From NCBI GenBank assembly GCA_025345505.1, contig JANVCC010000011.1, forward strand, positions 10,700,184 to 10,764,183: a stretch of 64,000 nt of DNA. The letters are read 5' to 3'. This stretch comes from Todiramphus chloris collaris. Lineage: Eukaryota > Chordata > Aves > Coraciiformes > Alcedinidae. Position 1 is the first letter of the stretch, and every line of letters begins with the position of its first letter. Of the stretch, positions 14,180-27,181 are shown piece after piece. The translations under genes were made by a program, and so were the position numbers. Below the pieces are notes generated by a model that had not been told where the DNA came from, ran no database searches, and worked only from the letters and a program-made list of their open reading frames with translations.

Positions 14180-17100
14180 GAGAGCTCTTCAGGTGGTCTG
14201 TTCCAGCACCATGTTGAAAATTGTGACAACTGAAACCATCAGAGCTTTCAACTGAAAAGCCTGAGTAAGGGAGAAATGGAAAAAAATTATGGGAAAAAAT
14301 ACTGCAATGATGTACTCTTTGTGTAAATCAGCACCTCTCCACAGACCTCAAGGGAGTTGTAGCTAAGAACATTTGTTTAAGGGACAGCTCATCACATTCC
14401 AGAAGACTGTTTTCCTCCTCCCCTTGAAGCCAAAGTTTGAGCTGCCTTTTGTCTGCCTTTCTAAGGCAGATGGTCTCTCTGACACTGTCCGAGTGACCGA
14501 ATACCCAGGGGACAGAGGTAAGCACAGATCTGCATGGGTGTAATGGGAAACAACATATACCTGAGCCACTGGAGGGCAAAGCTTTATTAATCCTTCAGCA
14601 GAAAGCTGTGAAAAAGAGCACATTCATATCTTTAATGTTCTTTAAAAGCTTATAAGAAAAATTGGCCTCTGTGGTACTCTGTAGACACACTGAGATGAAG
14701 ATGTGCTGGGGGGTGCCATCCAGGCATACTTATGCTGGTACTTTTCCAGTGCTTGGTAGCCCTCAGCCTTTGGCTTCATGCCATGCAGCCCATCCGAGAT
14801 TCATATTGCAGGCTTTATTGAGATAACCGTTTGGTGAAAGAGCCTTTGTTCAGATCAAGCAAATCTTTTAAAATATGAATTGGTTTATTTGCCCCAGAAG
14901 GCTTTTTGCACCTGCCATCTCTATATTCTGTTAGTATATTTGGAAATGAAGGTGGTCACAGCGGGAAAGAGAGAATTGGAAAGCAAGTAAAATTGCCATT
15001 AGTTTTGCTAAGTGGCAGCTAATTTTATGAGGCTCAATTACCACTGATTCTTTTGAACCTCATTTTGCACTACCAGATTTTCAAAAGGTACTCAATATTC
15101 CACTCCTAAGCCAGGAAGAACTATGGTTTTCAGTATACTCCAAGCAGAATATAACAGCTGGCTTCAAAACATGTTGCCTAGTGGAAATAAAACACTGGAC
15201 AGGGGAGGATAGAGTTGCTGGGTCTGAGATTTTCATCAGAAAACACTGTTTTTTTCTTTTTAAAAACAAAAAAGTTCACGTTTTTACCTTTATTCTGGTA
15301 GGAAAGTCTTACTGAGTCTGACAACTTCAAAGCATATAAACTCATTGACAAAAACTTCTGTGCAGGAGGAGAGAGGCAGAAGGTGAGCTGAGAAAAGACA
15401 TACCTTTTCTGATGCTCCTATAAAGTCTCGACCTTGTCACAGAGCCAGGTAACAGCAGTATGTCCAGTATCAAAGCAGTGGGGTACCTGTGTTTGGATAC
15501 AATCATTTTATGGAACAGTGAAGTGGTAAGTAGTTCCCTGGTAAGACATATACCCACCAAGCTTATTTCAAAATGCTGCCAGAGGGATGCCAGGTATTGA
15601 GCTCTAACTCCACCCGCCCAGCGAAGATGGGGCAGGTCAACTGCAAGTGAGCAGCACTTCACAGGAAGGCAATGACAAATGCAAACAATACCAAATGTGG
15701 TACTCATATGGAAAGACAGATTTGAATGCAGAATCTGCTAAATGTCACCAAAAATCCCCTGATCCTGGAAAAATAAAGTCAGGAAAAGATAGTCAATATC
15801 CAAAACCTCCCTACTTCTTGCTATGGCTTATTTCTAATGTCACCAGTTCTCTGGTATTCACACAGCTTTCAAATCCATAATTGTTTCTTTAGACTTAGTT
15901 CTCATTAATATACATTAAGTCAACCACTGAGCAAATATAAACCATAACTAGGTGGCCAGTCATAGAACTCAAGTAGTCAAGAGTCATCCTTTGCAGCTTC
16001 CCTCATTCCTAAAATACATATGAAACATATGTATTTCACAGAATAATGGGAAAAAACTATACAAAATTCTAATCTACCTGAAAACAATTTGCTTTAAGCA
16101 GGCCAAACAGTGCAAAAATTGTTTCCAGCAAATAGTTTTATAAGCTCTGAAGGTGAAGGTAAAGTAGCTCTAATCAAGCTTTCTGAAGAGAATTATAGAG
16201 AATGAATATGAAAAAGCAACTAAGGAGTGCAATTTAAAGAAGGAAGCAAGCAAGTCACGACCAGAATGTGTCTATAAAACCTTGGCAGTTGACCTTCATT
16301 GGGTGAGGATACTAAGTGGTTTGGAGAATCAGTATTTCAACAAGTTGTTGAGTATATTTTTACCCTTATCAAAATATGAACCAGCTCTTCAGGTAAAAAC
16401 CAATCATGCAAAGTTTGTCCATTTGTCTGCTCTCGGTGAGCAAGAGAAAAATGATATTCACAAATGAACCTGTGATCTCTGCTGACTTTGATTACTTAGC
16501 TATATTTCTGTTAACCACTAAGGGGAAAAAAAAATCATAAATAAAAATGCTCCAAAGCTTTAATACTTTTTCTTTTCTCAATAATCTATCCTACCCCTCC
16601 CATTAGCTTCTTCTTTTGCTATGCCAGACCTCTCTTGGGAATTCCCCAATTTTCTCCAATTGGCTCAAGCGCTCCCCTAATACACTCTTGCAATTGTAAG
16701 CACTCAGGGGTTCCACTAAAAGGGTGGCTGGATGCAGCTTCAGGACTAATTGTATCCTATGAGTTATAGAATTATGCACCAACAGCTAAAAGGACACAAT
16801 TACAAGGTGAACTATGGTGACACACACTGTGTAATGTCATACAATCAAATGCAATGTTTAGTAAACATGAACCTCTTTGTCATTTTGTATTTATTTATAC
16901 AGGTTTAAAAAAAAAAATAAAGCACACGTTTAAAAATATCCCTTTTTCCTTTGTGTCTCTGCAGCATTACGCAACTTCCTGGCAAGGCTGATGGGTAGGC
17001 AATGACTTGGTCGGTGCCTGGGGACAAGGCAATGACTAGCAAAGAATATGCAATGCCTGTTTGATTGTATTACACCTGCAAAGAGAGAGCCACAGCCTTC

Positions 17101-18200
17101 CAGTGAGAGTGGGAGAGAAAAGGACCAGCTTACTAGGGGTTAGCTAGGAGCTGCCGAGTTGGGAAAACCAAATTTCTGCAGACCTTGGAGCTTTAACTAG
17201 GTCACTGCTTAAAGGACTGCATTTTACCAGCAGCGTGTTTACAGTCCATTGTGCCGGTAATGGAACATCCAAGGATTTCACATGCCTGCGCTCTATCCTT
17301 CACTGCAAAGCCCATGGGAAGAGGAGAGGGAGAAAAAAAGTCTTCCACCCGTGGCTGGAGAACAGGAATGCCCTAAAAACCAGGGAGGTGATACACAGCT
17401 CTGCAGAAAGCCAGGCTCTTGCCGGTTCACCCGAGGATCCACGTATTGTCCCGCCAGGTCTCCATGACATGCAAAGGCAAACCTCCAGTAGGACTGTCCC
17501 CGTCTCCTCTGGGAGTGACAGCGCACATTTCCAGACAGACCTGTCTTTCTTTAGAGAAAGATTTTCCTGGCACCTTGCCCTCCTGCACTGCCATCCTCCT
17601 TCTCTCTCCTCATTTAGTCTCATCCTCATTTACCTCACACACACGCACATAAAATATTCCTATGCGAAAAGGTGATCTCAGCCCATTCCCCTCCAGCCCA
17701 AGCCAACACGACATCCATTGGCAATCTGTAATTCTGGCAAAATGAACAGCTTTCTGCTTTCCTCACTACACCACAGAAATACAGAAAGATGATCTAACAG
17801 CTGATACCCAAAATACTGATGAGGGAGCGAGGGGCAAGCATGCTACTCATTTTTACAAAAAAAATGTGCTATGAGTCTGGTGTAAGTACAACAACTGTTA
17901 AAATTATAACATATGTGGAGAGGCCATATTATTTTTTTCAATGGTTATGGAATCGTAGTGTGTTTTTGCAGTAGCGGTTCGCTTTGAATACAAAGCAAAT
18001 AAAGTGCCAAATGGCACTATTTAGGAAAAAAAAAAAAGTGACTAGGAAATTTAATTGTGTTCAAATCCCAGAGTTATTGCGGCACAATGGGAATCATCAT
18101 GTCAAATTTAAATTCCAGCTCTGTACTCCATCACTGCACATTTGCAATGTATGTGTGTATAAGTATAAATTTTGCACACCCTTAGCAGACACGTGAAAGA
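14180..18200. other. Intergenic sequence, no gene seen
   Basis: No coding gene or confident repeat. The AT-rich stretch at about 14820-15060 looks slowly evolving (dense in TAAT/ATTA cores) but this is only an impression. An 11-base direct repeat AGGCAATGACT occurs near 16997 and 17027. Frames at 17235-17675 overlap open frames on the other strand and look like chance. Confidence 0.5.
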
Positions 18201-18204
18201 GAGG

Positions 18205-19020
18205 TCCCATGTGGGCTGTCCAGGGCCAGCTCTATTCAATGTCTATTCGATGTTTCACTACTACCAGCATAGACAGTGGAAGGGAGAGTATATCAATAAA
18301 ATATTGTCTAAGTCAAGAAGGACTGCAGAATTTTAGAAGTTGAAAAAAGAATTCAAAATGCACTTGACTTGTTGGAAGAATGATGTGAAATCAAGAATAA
18401 GAAATTCAGAAAAGGCAAATCCATGGGGGAAAGAGAAATCAGTGGTGTGAAACACAAGGTGTGAAAAAAAAATAATGGTTAAATATGCAGATTGTGCTTG
18501 GTCACTGCTTCACCATGAGTAAAAATTATGGCAATGCTACAAAGCCACCACATCTAATCCTCACCTAATTTATTAAAAGAATAACATACAGGAGACACAG
18601 AAGACCTTTTATTTCTGTTCTCCTTGGAGCTGATGAGTCTGCAGCTGAACACTGTGGGCATGACACTTGGAAAGGGTACAGAACTGAATGAGAATGAGGA
18701 GTCAGGAAAACACACCTTCTGCAGGAAAGCCTACTTAGTCTAAGAGAGAAGAATTTAAGGAGAAACACGGTAACACTTTTCTGTATGATAAGGGTATATA
18801 AAAAGGACAGGTATCAAATGTTTCTCGTGTCCCCTGAAGGTGGGACAAGACAAAATCAGCTTAATTTGCAGCAAATATAATTCAATTTGCATATCCTAAT
18901 TCCAAGAATAGGCATGCACTGGGAATATGCTACCTAGGCTGGCTGTGGAACCATCTTTAGCAGGGTTTAAAGAACAGGTTACAAAAAAAAAATGCTTGAA
19001 ACAACCCAGATACTGATTCA
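18205..19020 (+). mobile_element. Degenerate CR1-family LINE with reverse-transcriptase remnants
   Basis: The 5' part (18215-18260) preserves a decayed form of the reverse-transcriptase segment around 'GPxLFN', and 18285-18420 matches the following 'agtacgt...aaaatttgcagat' and 'aattcaaaatgatctagac' blocks of CR1 ORF2 in order. The 3' part is clearer: GGTGGGACAAGACAAAATCA at about 18840 and TACCTAGGCTGGCTGTGGAA at 18931 onward match the 'aggacaagaagcaatgggctt' and 'cctagggaggttgtggaa' blocks. The ORF is broken throughout. The middle (18460-18820) is unclear. Confidence 0.6.
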
Positions 19021-20085
19021 GGCCTTTTTCTACAAGAATGCAACATTTTCCAACTCAAAATAATATAGCAATTTAGGTTGCCCCAAGCTATGTCCTCTTA
19101 AATTACCTCAAAATGGGTATTCAGAAACAGAGGCACCTAGAACTGCTTCTCATATTGCTTAATGTAAAAGCTACATTCTTGGCCTGTGGAGGCTGGGATG
19201 GGTTTTTAAAAATGAGAGATTTATGTATCTGTAGCTAATACTTTTAAGTATGGCAATTTAAAGATTTGTAGCAATTCAGCCACAAGTAAGTGGAGAAAAT
19301 GTGATGTCTTCTACTGTTTTCTGATGCACTTTAATATGTAGCTGTGAAATTCAAGCTCTTTGGCTCACAGAAAAAGTCTGCCATAGAGCATTCAGTGAGG
19401 ATGGTCCAGGAAGTACAGAATAACAGCAGAAGAAATAGATAAATTCATTTGTTGGATAGACAGCTATTGGAAGTTTAGGAGAAAAGAAATACCAGACTAA
19501 AGACTTTCTTTATTTCTTCCTTGCAAATCAATCTTTCAGTGTTTAATGAGTTCCTATCAGCCTATGCAAATAATTCACAATGAATCATTTATCTGATAAT
19601 TTTTTCTGTTTGTGGGTTATCTAAAAGCAAATTGGTTTCCTCTCACATATTCATTATTCAAAACTATGTTAGCACAGCTTTAGGTGAGTGCATTTTTGCT
19701 GCAGTTGCTTTGCTACGCAGTTGAGTATTCATACTACCTAACCGAGGCAAGCATCCCACCAGATTCCTTTTATCCTCCACACAAAGATTCCTTCAAGCTG
19801 AACTAAGGTTCTGCTTTCAACAGGATCTCTCTCACCGATGCAGTGGAGGGGGGTTAAACTCCTAACCTGAGCATCTGAATTAGATGCAGGCATTTGGATT
19901 AAGTTGGCCAGTGGGAATTACTCCTGGTGTCAAACTAGGGACACTCTTGGGCTCCCACTTTCCATATTAGCTGGCTGAAGAGAAGCAAGATGAAACAGGG
20001 AAACAGAAGAAGCAGTCCTCCAGGCCTCCCATTTCTGTCATTTATGCCCCCCATATCTTCAGCTGAGCTGTTCTCATTCACCATT

Positions 20086-20150
20086 ATCACAGAGTCATAG
20101 AATCCTTTGTGTTGAAAAAGACCTTTAGAATCACTGAGTCTGACTGTGTA
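20086..20150 (-). mobile_element. CR1 LINE 3'-tail fragment, antisense
   Basis: ATCACAGAGTCATAGAATCC followed by 'gttgaaaaagacctttagaatcac' is the reverse complement of the CR1 3' terminus. About 65 bases are left. Confidence 0.75.
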
Positions 20151-23100
20151 CTATGTATAGGCTTACGCTTGGTTTGCACACAAGTGGTAGGGAAAGGATT
20201 ATGACCATAGTCTCAAATCCCATTTTAATAGTACCTACCCAAAGGAAACTAACACCATACTGGAAGTCTCCCCCATTTGGCGTCAAATAGGGTGGTAGGG
20301 TACAGCACATGAACAACAGGAGGAACTCTCCTTCTTCTCCTTGGAACAAAGAATTAAATGTTTGTATGGAGATCTTTCAATTCACATTTTCTTGAAATTT
20401 AGAGATGCCAGATAGAGCAGCTAACACAGCAGGCACCATTTCTGTCACGTAACGCACTGAAGATGCCAAACAATGGCAGAGAACTGGCAGGGTCCTCCAG
20501 CAAGCAAATTTTGAAGAAAAGTTTAAACAGGACTACAGTTGTTTTTCCAGATGTACTCAGATCTTTTGATGATTGCATTACATGGAGGTAGTTCTGTAAA
20601 TTTCCATGTGACTTCAGCGGAGACAATTAAGGGGTTCAGTAACTGAAGACTATGAAATATTTGTGTTGCAAGCAGCATCTGAGATCAAGACCCACTGTAC
20701 TAGACATTTCATGTGTCCAGCTCCATCAAGTGTCTTCTTTAAGCATGTTGTCTAACATTTTTAGAATGGAGAACAACATCTACACCGCAGCATTTGCCTT
20801 TGCAGAATCATTTTCCTCACAAGCCCACCTCACACATCCTCCTTCACCATTTCAAACTGCTAGAAAAAGTCATTCAAAGTTATCAAGAGTAAACAGAAAG
20901 GATCATTTTCTTTACTGGAGAAGACAGGTCATCTAAAACTGCTGACTGTGTCTGACCTGTTAATGTAAATGTGGGAGAGCTTCCATAGTGGAGACAAAAA
21001 GGGGCAAATGAAAGAACAGAAAACATGCAAGGAGAGAAGGGAGATTAGCAGAAGAGGGAAAAGACAAAAAGTAAGTGGAATGGAAAAAAAGGCAGAAAAA
21101 TAAGGGAAAATATATTGTAGTCATTCCTCAATAGAATCAGGGGGGGGAGAGAGAAAAAAAAAAAAAAAAAAAAAAAAAAAGAAGATACTGTGAAAATGCA
21201 GAGTTGATACCAGATCTTAAAATAATTCTGAGCATATAGCAAGTGATGTCAATATGCCATTGATTGAATTTTTGCCTTGAAAAGCCGGTGACACCTTTGC
21301 TTAAATGTTTAGCCACATAAAATCAAGCTCCAAATCTCTGACTGCATGCATTTCTCAATGAAGTCAAGGAGAATCAATAACAACAGCAGCATTCAAATCT
21401 ATCTTGTTTTCATCACAGAAAATGTACACACAATACTGTTTCCATACCTGCACCATTTTTCCATCTCTTTGTAGCCTCTAATGCACTCCTAATATATATC
21501 TATCCCAAAAGCACTGTTGTTAGCCTTCTTCTATTGATGACATCCAGCTGAAGAGACGCCAGAAAGGGAGAGCTCACATATTGTCTGTTCTTAATAAATA
21601 ATCATTAAAAGATAGATTGGCAGCACCACAGCATTCTCCAACACTTAGTCTATTTGCCTCGAGTCAGCCGCTCTGTACTTTCTCCCTGTTCTTGCATAAT
21701 TGAATACTACATCTTACTTTTTTTTTTGCTCTGTACAAGGACTGGTCTTAGCTGAAAAATATTGTAAACTCATTCAAATTTCATGAATCTACACTGGGCC
21801 TAATGCAAACCAGCCAGGAAAGTGGTACAGGAAAATCAAATAAATGAGTAAACTGGCACCTCTCCACTATCCATCAATAGTTCTTCTTGTGCTGTTTCTT
21901 TAAACTGCTCCCCAGACCTGCGTAGCCTCCCCTTTGCAAAGGATGCTGAAAAATTCACAGGTGGCTAAAACTTAATCATCTCATGCTCTTCAGACTTACA
22001 ATATACCACATAAAGTGAGTATTAAAACACTTGAGTTATCACACTGAGACCATGTTTCTTGGATTGTAGATGTTTTCATCCACTTACCTGATGGTTCTGA
22101 TAAGACAACCTGCAAACAGGGGCCAGACAAGGTAGTAATAATGTCAAAGGAGTTAAAGAAATGCTTCACTGGTGGCACCAGTTCAAAGATTTCTTGAGAG
22201 TTTAGACAAAAACTGAACATTACTATCATAAAAGGTAGTAGAATAGTGAGTGAGCAGGTTCTTCTTTCAGACTGTGACAAAATTCAAGTGGTGGTGGTGG
22301 GGCACTGTGGGTAAGCACAGTGGTCACGGTGGCTATAGCCAGAGAGACTGTGATGTCCATGGAAATCTGGAGGGGCTGGGTAGGTGGCCAGAGAATTTCT
22401 GGAGTTTCTGGGGATGCCCACTTCCCATTGACCTCAGAGATGCAGGTACATAATCTCACAGTTTATTTTATATCTCTGGTAGAACTCTGGTCTGTAACAG
22501 GGACACAGCACAGCTCTGCTCCCCTGGTGCTCTCAAACACACACCCTCCAGTGTGGGGGGGTCGGGCTGCCAGGCTGCCCTTGTGCTGCCCTATCCCAAT
22601 GGTACCACTACCAGCAGGCTGTCTGTTTACCCTGCCTGTCTGCTGGCACATGAGTCGATCAGCACATTACACACCTTGCATCAGCAAGAGTGAGAAACTG
22701 AGATGTTTGAAAGTACACCATAAAACGTAACGGGCTTGGGTCTTCAAAATCATCTCGTCAATATAAAAGCCTACCGAGTCTTCATTTAAATGTTGGTCTA
22801 GATACCAGAGCCACAATAATCCGTAGGGAGACATCAGGCTTGTAGGCTTCTCTATATGTCTCATTTCAGATGGGAAGACAGATAATATACAATCATGTTA
22901 ATTAGCCAGAAAGAGTGACTTAACAGTCTCGTGTACTGTGTGCTTGGAATTCTGACCACAGTTAAGCAAGGGAACAAATTCTGGGATGTTCCTAAGCAGC
23001 CAATGCAAGCAAATGTGTACATCTATGCCCTAAAACAGGGTTTGCCTCCTTTTTAAAAATTAAGGTCCCCAAGCTCGTAATATTGAAGGAAATAAAACTT

Positions 23101-24930
23101 CATATTTCCTTCCAGAAGTCTTTTAGCAAAAGAATGTGTCACAATGATGTACATTAGGTAGAGCAAGAAAACAAATTTGATTGAATAAAAATACTGAATA
23201 AAATTTATTTTTAAGGACACTGTCCCATAATATTTTTGATTATGATGCAAAAGCATATGTTTGATTTGCCTGATATGAGTCTTTCCAGAAATACTGCATT
23301 AGTGGTAAATGCCAGGTAGTAAAGCAGAATCATCCATCAAAAAGCAGAACAAGCAAGTTTCTTATTTAGAGATGGAGTTCACCAAAGCTACAAGGTCAGG
23401 TGAAATGAAGAACCAAATTTTCTGGATTTTTTCAGTCACCAGGATTGTGAGGAAAATCCTTTCTGAATTCTTCCTGTTTATGTGCCCATTCTGTACCTGT
23501 GCAGCTCAAAGTTCTTGTACGCAGAAGGCAGGATACATTAATCATGAGGAACGGAGGGCCTGGAGCTGCAGTGTGCCACTTCACATGAAAAACCTCTAAA
23601 ATATGCTAGTGCCAGATCTGCTTGGGGTGAAAATTACATACTGTGTATAATGCTGCATCTGAAAAAAGTGAAATTATTTGTATGCTCTTGTAGTTTTGAT
23701 CTTTGTCTTAAGAATGCTCCTCCTGTATCTTTCACCAGACATGCATAGGTCCCACCTGTCTTTCTCATGCAAGCTCACCTCAGTGAAACTGTTGAGGTGA
23801 ATAAGGCAAGCAAGCTTTCCCCATAACCTCATGGGTTATTCATTTGTTGAGGCTTCATTCTCTGAAACACAGGGCTTCTGTTCCTGGCCTCCTCCACATG
23901 GTTACGCACCTAGGCACAATGACTATCTGGGTTTTTGACGTGCTGCTTTCTCTTCGTGTACACCTGCCAGATGGTCGTGTGTATTAACTCTGAAGGCACG
24001 CACTAAGCAAAGAAGCCTGCTTGTTCTCGTACCAGAGCAGGAACAGCCTCGGCCACATTCCCAAGCATTTACTCTTTGTCTGGAGTTCCTCAGATATTTT
24101 GGTGCCAGCCATACATCACAACTTTAAGGGCTGAGGTGACAATTCAAAATATGAAAATCATTGCAGAGTAAATGAAGCAAATGATCATTTTTGACAAATA
24201 CACATGAGTGTGGCACTCAGAAATCTGGCTTGAATGTCTCTAAATAATTAAATTTATCTACCTCAGTAACTACATTTGAATTGCAAATTAATTCTCCAAC
24301 TCATCCCTGCCGCAGATGTACGTACCTAGCAGTACCCTGAGCTCTCACTGGCTGCTATCTCGAAGGTGCACGAGCACCTTTGGGCAGATGCGTTTCAGTG
24401 CAGAGAGCACCCAAGGGCAAGGACACTCAGCAGAAGCCAGTGAGCACCACTGCGCAGTGTTTTGTCAGTCGCCCTCCTTGCACTTTCTATCAGAGCCTTG
24501 AACTCAGCACTGTGTTGTGCAGCACACCCTTTACCTAAGGAGCAGCTGGGAATGCCGAGCACAGGGATCTCAAGGCAAAGCCACCATTGCCAGTCTAGTT
24601 TAGCTCCATCACATGTGTGTCGTGGTACCCTTTAACTGCCTGGTCGTACAATAGCCTTTCCTCAGTGCTCCTGCCCTTCTTTTTACACAGAATAGATGGG
24701 GCATAACTGCTCACCTGATACTCATCACTGGGGGAATGGGGAAAGAGCATCCAGTGCTGTTACAGTGAATTCCCTGTGCTGTCTCCACCTTTGTCTGATG
24801 CTCCACCAGTGCCTCCCTTATTACAAGCTGCTCGAATTCTATTGTAGAGACAGAATTATCCATCTCTCTACATACTCCTCAACATATAAGCATTTTCCCC
24901 AAAGTGATGACTTTGTTCTCCCAACTGTCC
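20151..24930. other. Intergenic sequence, no gene seen
   Basis: Mostly unique sequence. It includes the G- and A-run at 21140-21180 and GC-richer stretches near 22300-22650 and 24310-24450 whose open frames show no recognisable protein. The AT-rich stretch at 21590-21740 could be a conserved element, which I cannot test here. Confidence 0.5.
21140..21180 (+). repeat. G-run followed by long poly(A)
   Basis: Eight G bases, a short GAGAGAG, and 27 consecutive A bases (21154-21180). No AATAAA-bearing transcript end was recognised just upstream, so it is annotated as simple sequence, not as a retrocopy tail. Confidence 0.85.
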
Positions 24931-24934
24931 TGTG

Positions 24935-25012
24935 AGATGAGGAGACTTCCTTATGTCCATTTTACAAATAGATGCTTGAGGCACAGAGATATTAATGTCA
25001 ACAGGGCTAATT
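24935..25012 (-). mobile_element. MIR SINE remnant
   Basis: The segments GAGATGAGGAGACTT, GTCCATTTTACAAATAGATG and GAGGCACAGAGATATTAA are in the order expected of the reverse complement of the conserved MIR core and tail. MIR copies in sauropsids are ancient and strongly diverged, as here. Confidence 0.5.
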
Positions 25013-25638
25013 CATTTGAAATGCTTACAGCCTGACTTTTTTTTTTTTTAGAGAACCTGGCATTTTATTGCACTATATTTCTCCAAAGTGAAGCAGAGCT
25101 CTCCTGGCCTCTGTTGGAAACTCCAAGTGTTCTTCATTTCATTTCAACAAGTCAGACTGAAGGGCTCAGATAAGAAATCCAGAAACTGAAGAACACACAG
25201 GCATCACTTGTGAAAAATGTCAGTGAAGTGATGTGAATCAAATCCCTGTGGAATTTGGGCAACATTAGGAAGAAAATTGAGTTCTCCGGGGCAGTATTTA
25301 GCAGCCCATCCCAGGAGAGTTCCCCTTGCTCCATCTTATGCACGGCACACTTTCCCAGTTCCTGCAGCAAATAATGCAGAGGTCCTGGAGTTGACAGCCT
25401 CTTTCTCCCCTGGCCCTGAGCTGTGTAAAATGCTGTGCGTGAGCAGGTAGCCCAAGACTGCACTTGTTACCATTCAGGATAGTAAAGTCAAGTTCACACA
25501 GGCAACTTAAAAACTGTTGGTTTGGGGTTATTTTTCTTGGCCCGTGTCTCCCTCTGGTGCTGTTAAGCAACCTCATACGACAAGAAAGGAAGTGGCTAAG
25601 AAGTTTCCAGGTTGCACGCTTGCAGTCCCAAACTGCCC

Positions 25639-25672
25639 GATGAGGCAGGAATAATCCCCTTCTCAGATGCCA
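25639..25672 (-). mobile_element. Possible MIR remnant (very short)
   Basis: GATGAGGCAGGAATAATCCC followed by CTTCTCAGATG resembles the MIR 'tgaggtag..attatccccatttacagatg' block in reverse complement. The match is only about 33 bases and could be chance. Confidence 0.25.
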
Positions 25673-26883
25673 CAAAGATGCCAATGGGAAATGGCTACTC
25701 TGGCTTCTTATCAAAAGGAACTACACTCTGCAATGACAGTAGGTGAATTTTCACCCTTGCATTCCTTAGCCTGGCCTCTTCTATTATTCAGGCCAAGTTC
25801 AACCCTCCTGGCAGCTTGTGACTGCTGATGCCTCCAACTTGGTCCTACCTGAGCCCCTTCTCCGACCCACAGGGGTCAGTCCTGCCTCCTGCTCCTGTCT
25901 CCTCATTCCCACCCATCCCTTACCCCCTCCCACATTCCTCTCCACCATGGATGCACACACACACAGCAAGCATACTGAGCCCCATGCATGCATAATGAAA
26001 TAAGACAGCAGAACTTGCAGTCTTGCAGGGGTGTTTTCATGGGGAGGATAAGGGACCAAACCCTGTCACCAGCCCAGTTCCTTACCCAGCTTCCCAGCCC
26101 TGCTCAGAGTTCTACCTGTAGTAAAATACTTGCATCTTTTTCACTTGAGAAAGGCAGTCATGTCTTTCTTGCAACCATCCAAATTGTTCCAGAGACTAGA
26201 AATTGTGCACACATTTTGACAGTGAAAGTTTTAAGTATAAATTCTTAAATTTTCATAAAGTTATAAAACATAGAAAAACAATTACATGACTATAGCTCTA
26301 TCCTACAGTGAGGCTTGATTACCTGGCCACATTATTTAAGGAAAGCTTTTACAAACAGAAGGAATATGCGCGTCGGCTCTGGATAACGAGACAACCTCAG
26401 CTGACCAAACAGTACCTAAATGACCACACTATTTAGTGTAATTTTCTCTGTCAGGTGGCCAATCTTCTGCTAGTCAGAGACTGCAGGGAAAATTCTCTCT
26501 ATAGTGTCCTTTCTCTGTATCTGAAAGTAAAACCCAAAGCTTTTTAGCAGAACTTCCAATTTATCTTTTCCACTAACAGGCAGCATCCTCTCCAAAATCT
26601 TCCCATCTCTCTCTACGATACCAAATTACATGGACCTGATCCCAAATGAATCAGATGGTTGTGCACCTCTCTGCTGTGGAGGGACTTACACACAGCTCCA
26701 CTCAACACAAGTAGTATTTGTGCTGCAAACACCATACCTGCTATCCACACCTAAAAGTGGTATGTCTGAATGACAAGCATTATTTGTATAATGTTAGCCA
26801 AATTGTACACTATTTATTTATATAATTGTGGTTATAATGTATGTGTGTGTTTATTTATAATTAATAAATATTAGAATAATATA
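25673..26883. other. Intergenic sequence, no gene seen
   Basis: No recognisable gene. A C-rich stretch at 25840-25940 and a very AT-rich stretch at 26800-26880 abut the next CR1 copy. Confidence 0.5.
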
Positions 26884-27160
26884 ATCACAGAATGGAAGGG
26901 ATCTCGAAAGATCACCTAGTCCAACCCCCCTGCCAGAGCAGGATCACCTAGATCAGGTCACACAGGAACAGATCCAGGTGGGTTTTGAATGTCTCCAGAG
27001 AAGGAGACTCCACGACCTCTCTGGGCAGCCTGTTCCAGTGCTCTGTTACCCTCACCGTGAAAAAGTTTCTCCTTACTTTTACAGGGAACCTCCTATGTGC
27101 CAGCTTGCACCCGTTGCCCCTTATCCCATCATTGGATGTCACTGAGAAGAGCATTATATT
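26884..27160 (-). mobile_element. CR1 LINE 3' end, antisense, with ORF2 C-terminal remnant
   Basis: This is a well-preserved, 5'-truncated CR1 copy on the minus strand. Its 3' UTR starts at CACAGAATGGAAGGGATCTC, and the complement of 26948-27154 still translates as an uninterrupted ORF2 C terminus of 68 residues, including the characteristic [14 protein letters not shown] block. A 9-base AATAATATA is found on both sides (26875-26883 and 27173-27181), which could be a target duplication but lies in AT-rich DNA. It is inactive because the reverse-transcriptase and endonuclease parts are missing. Confidence 0.92.
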
Positions 27161-27181
27161 ATAATAATATATTCCATAGTC

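Noticed and set aside
22320..22730. Plus-strand frame of 136 codons
   Set aside because: Overlaps open minus-strand frames; no known family and no convincing start or splice context.
25298..25714. Minus-strand frame of 138 codons
   Set aside because: Overlaps another open frame, no domain, no splice-like borders of note.
26948..27154. 68-codon minus-strand frame as a host gene
   Set aside because: Same reason: it is CR1 ORF2 remnant sequence.
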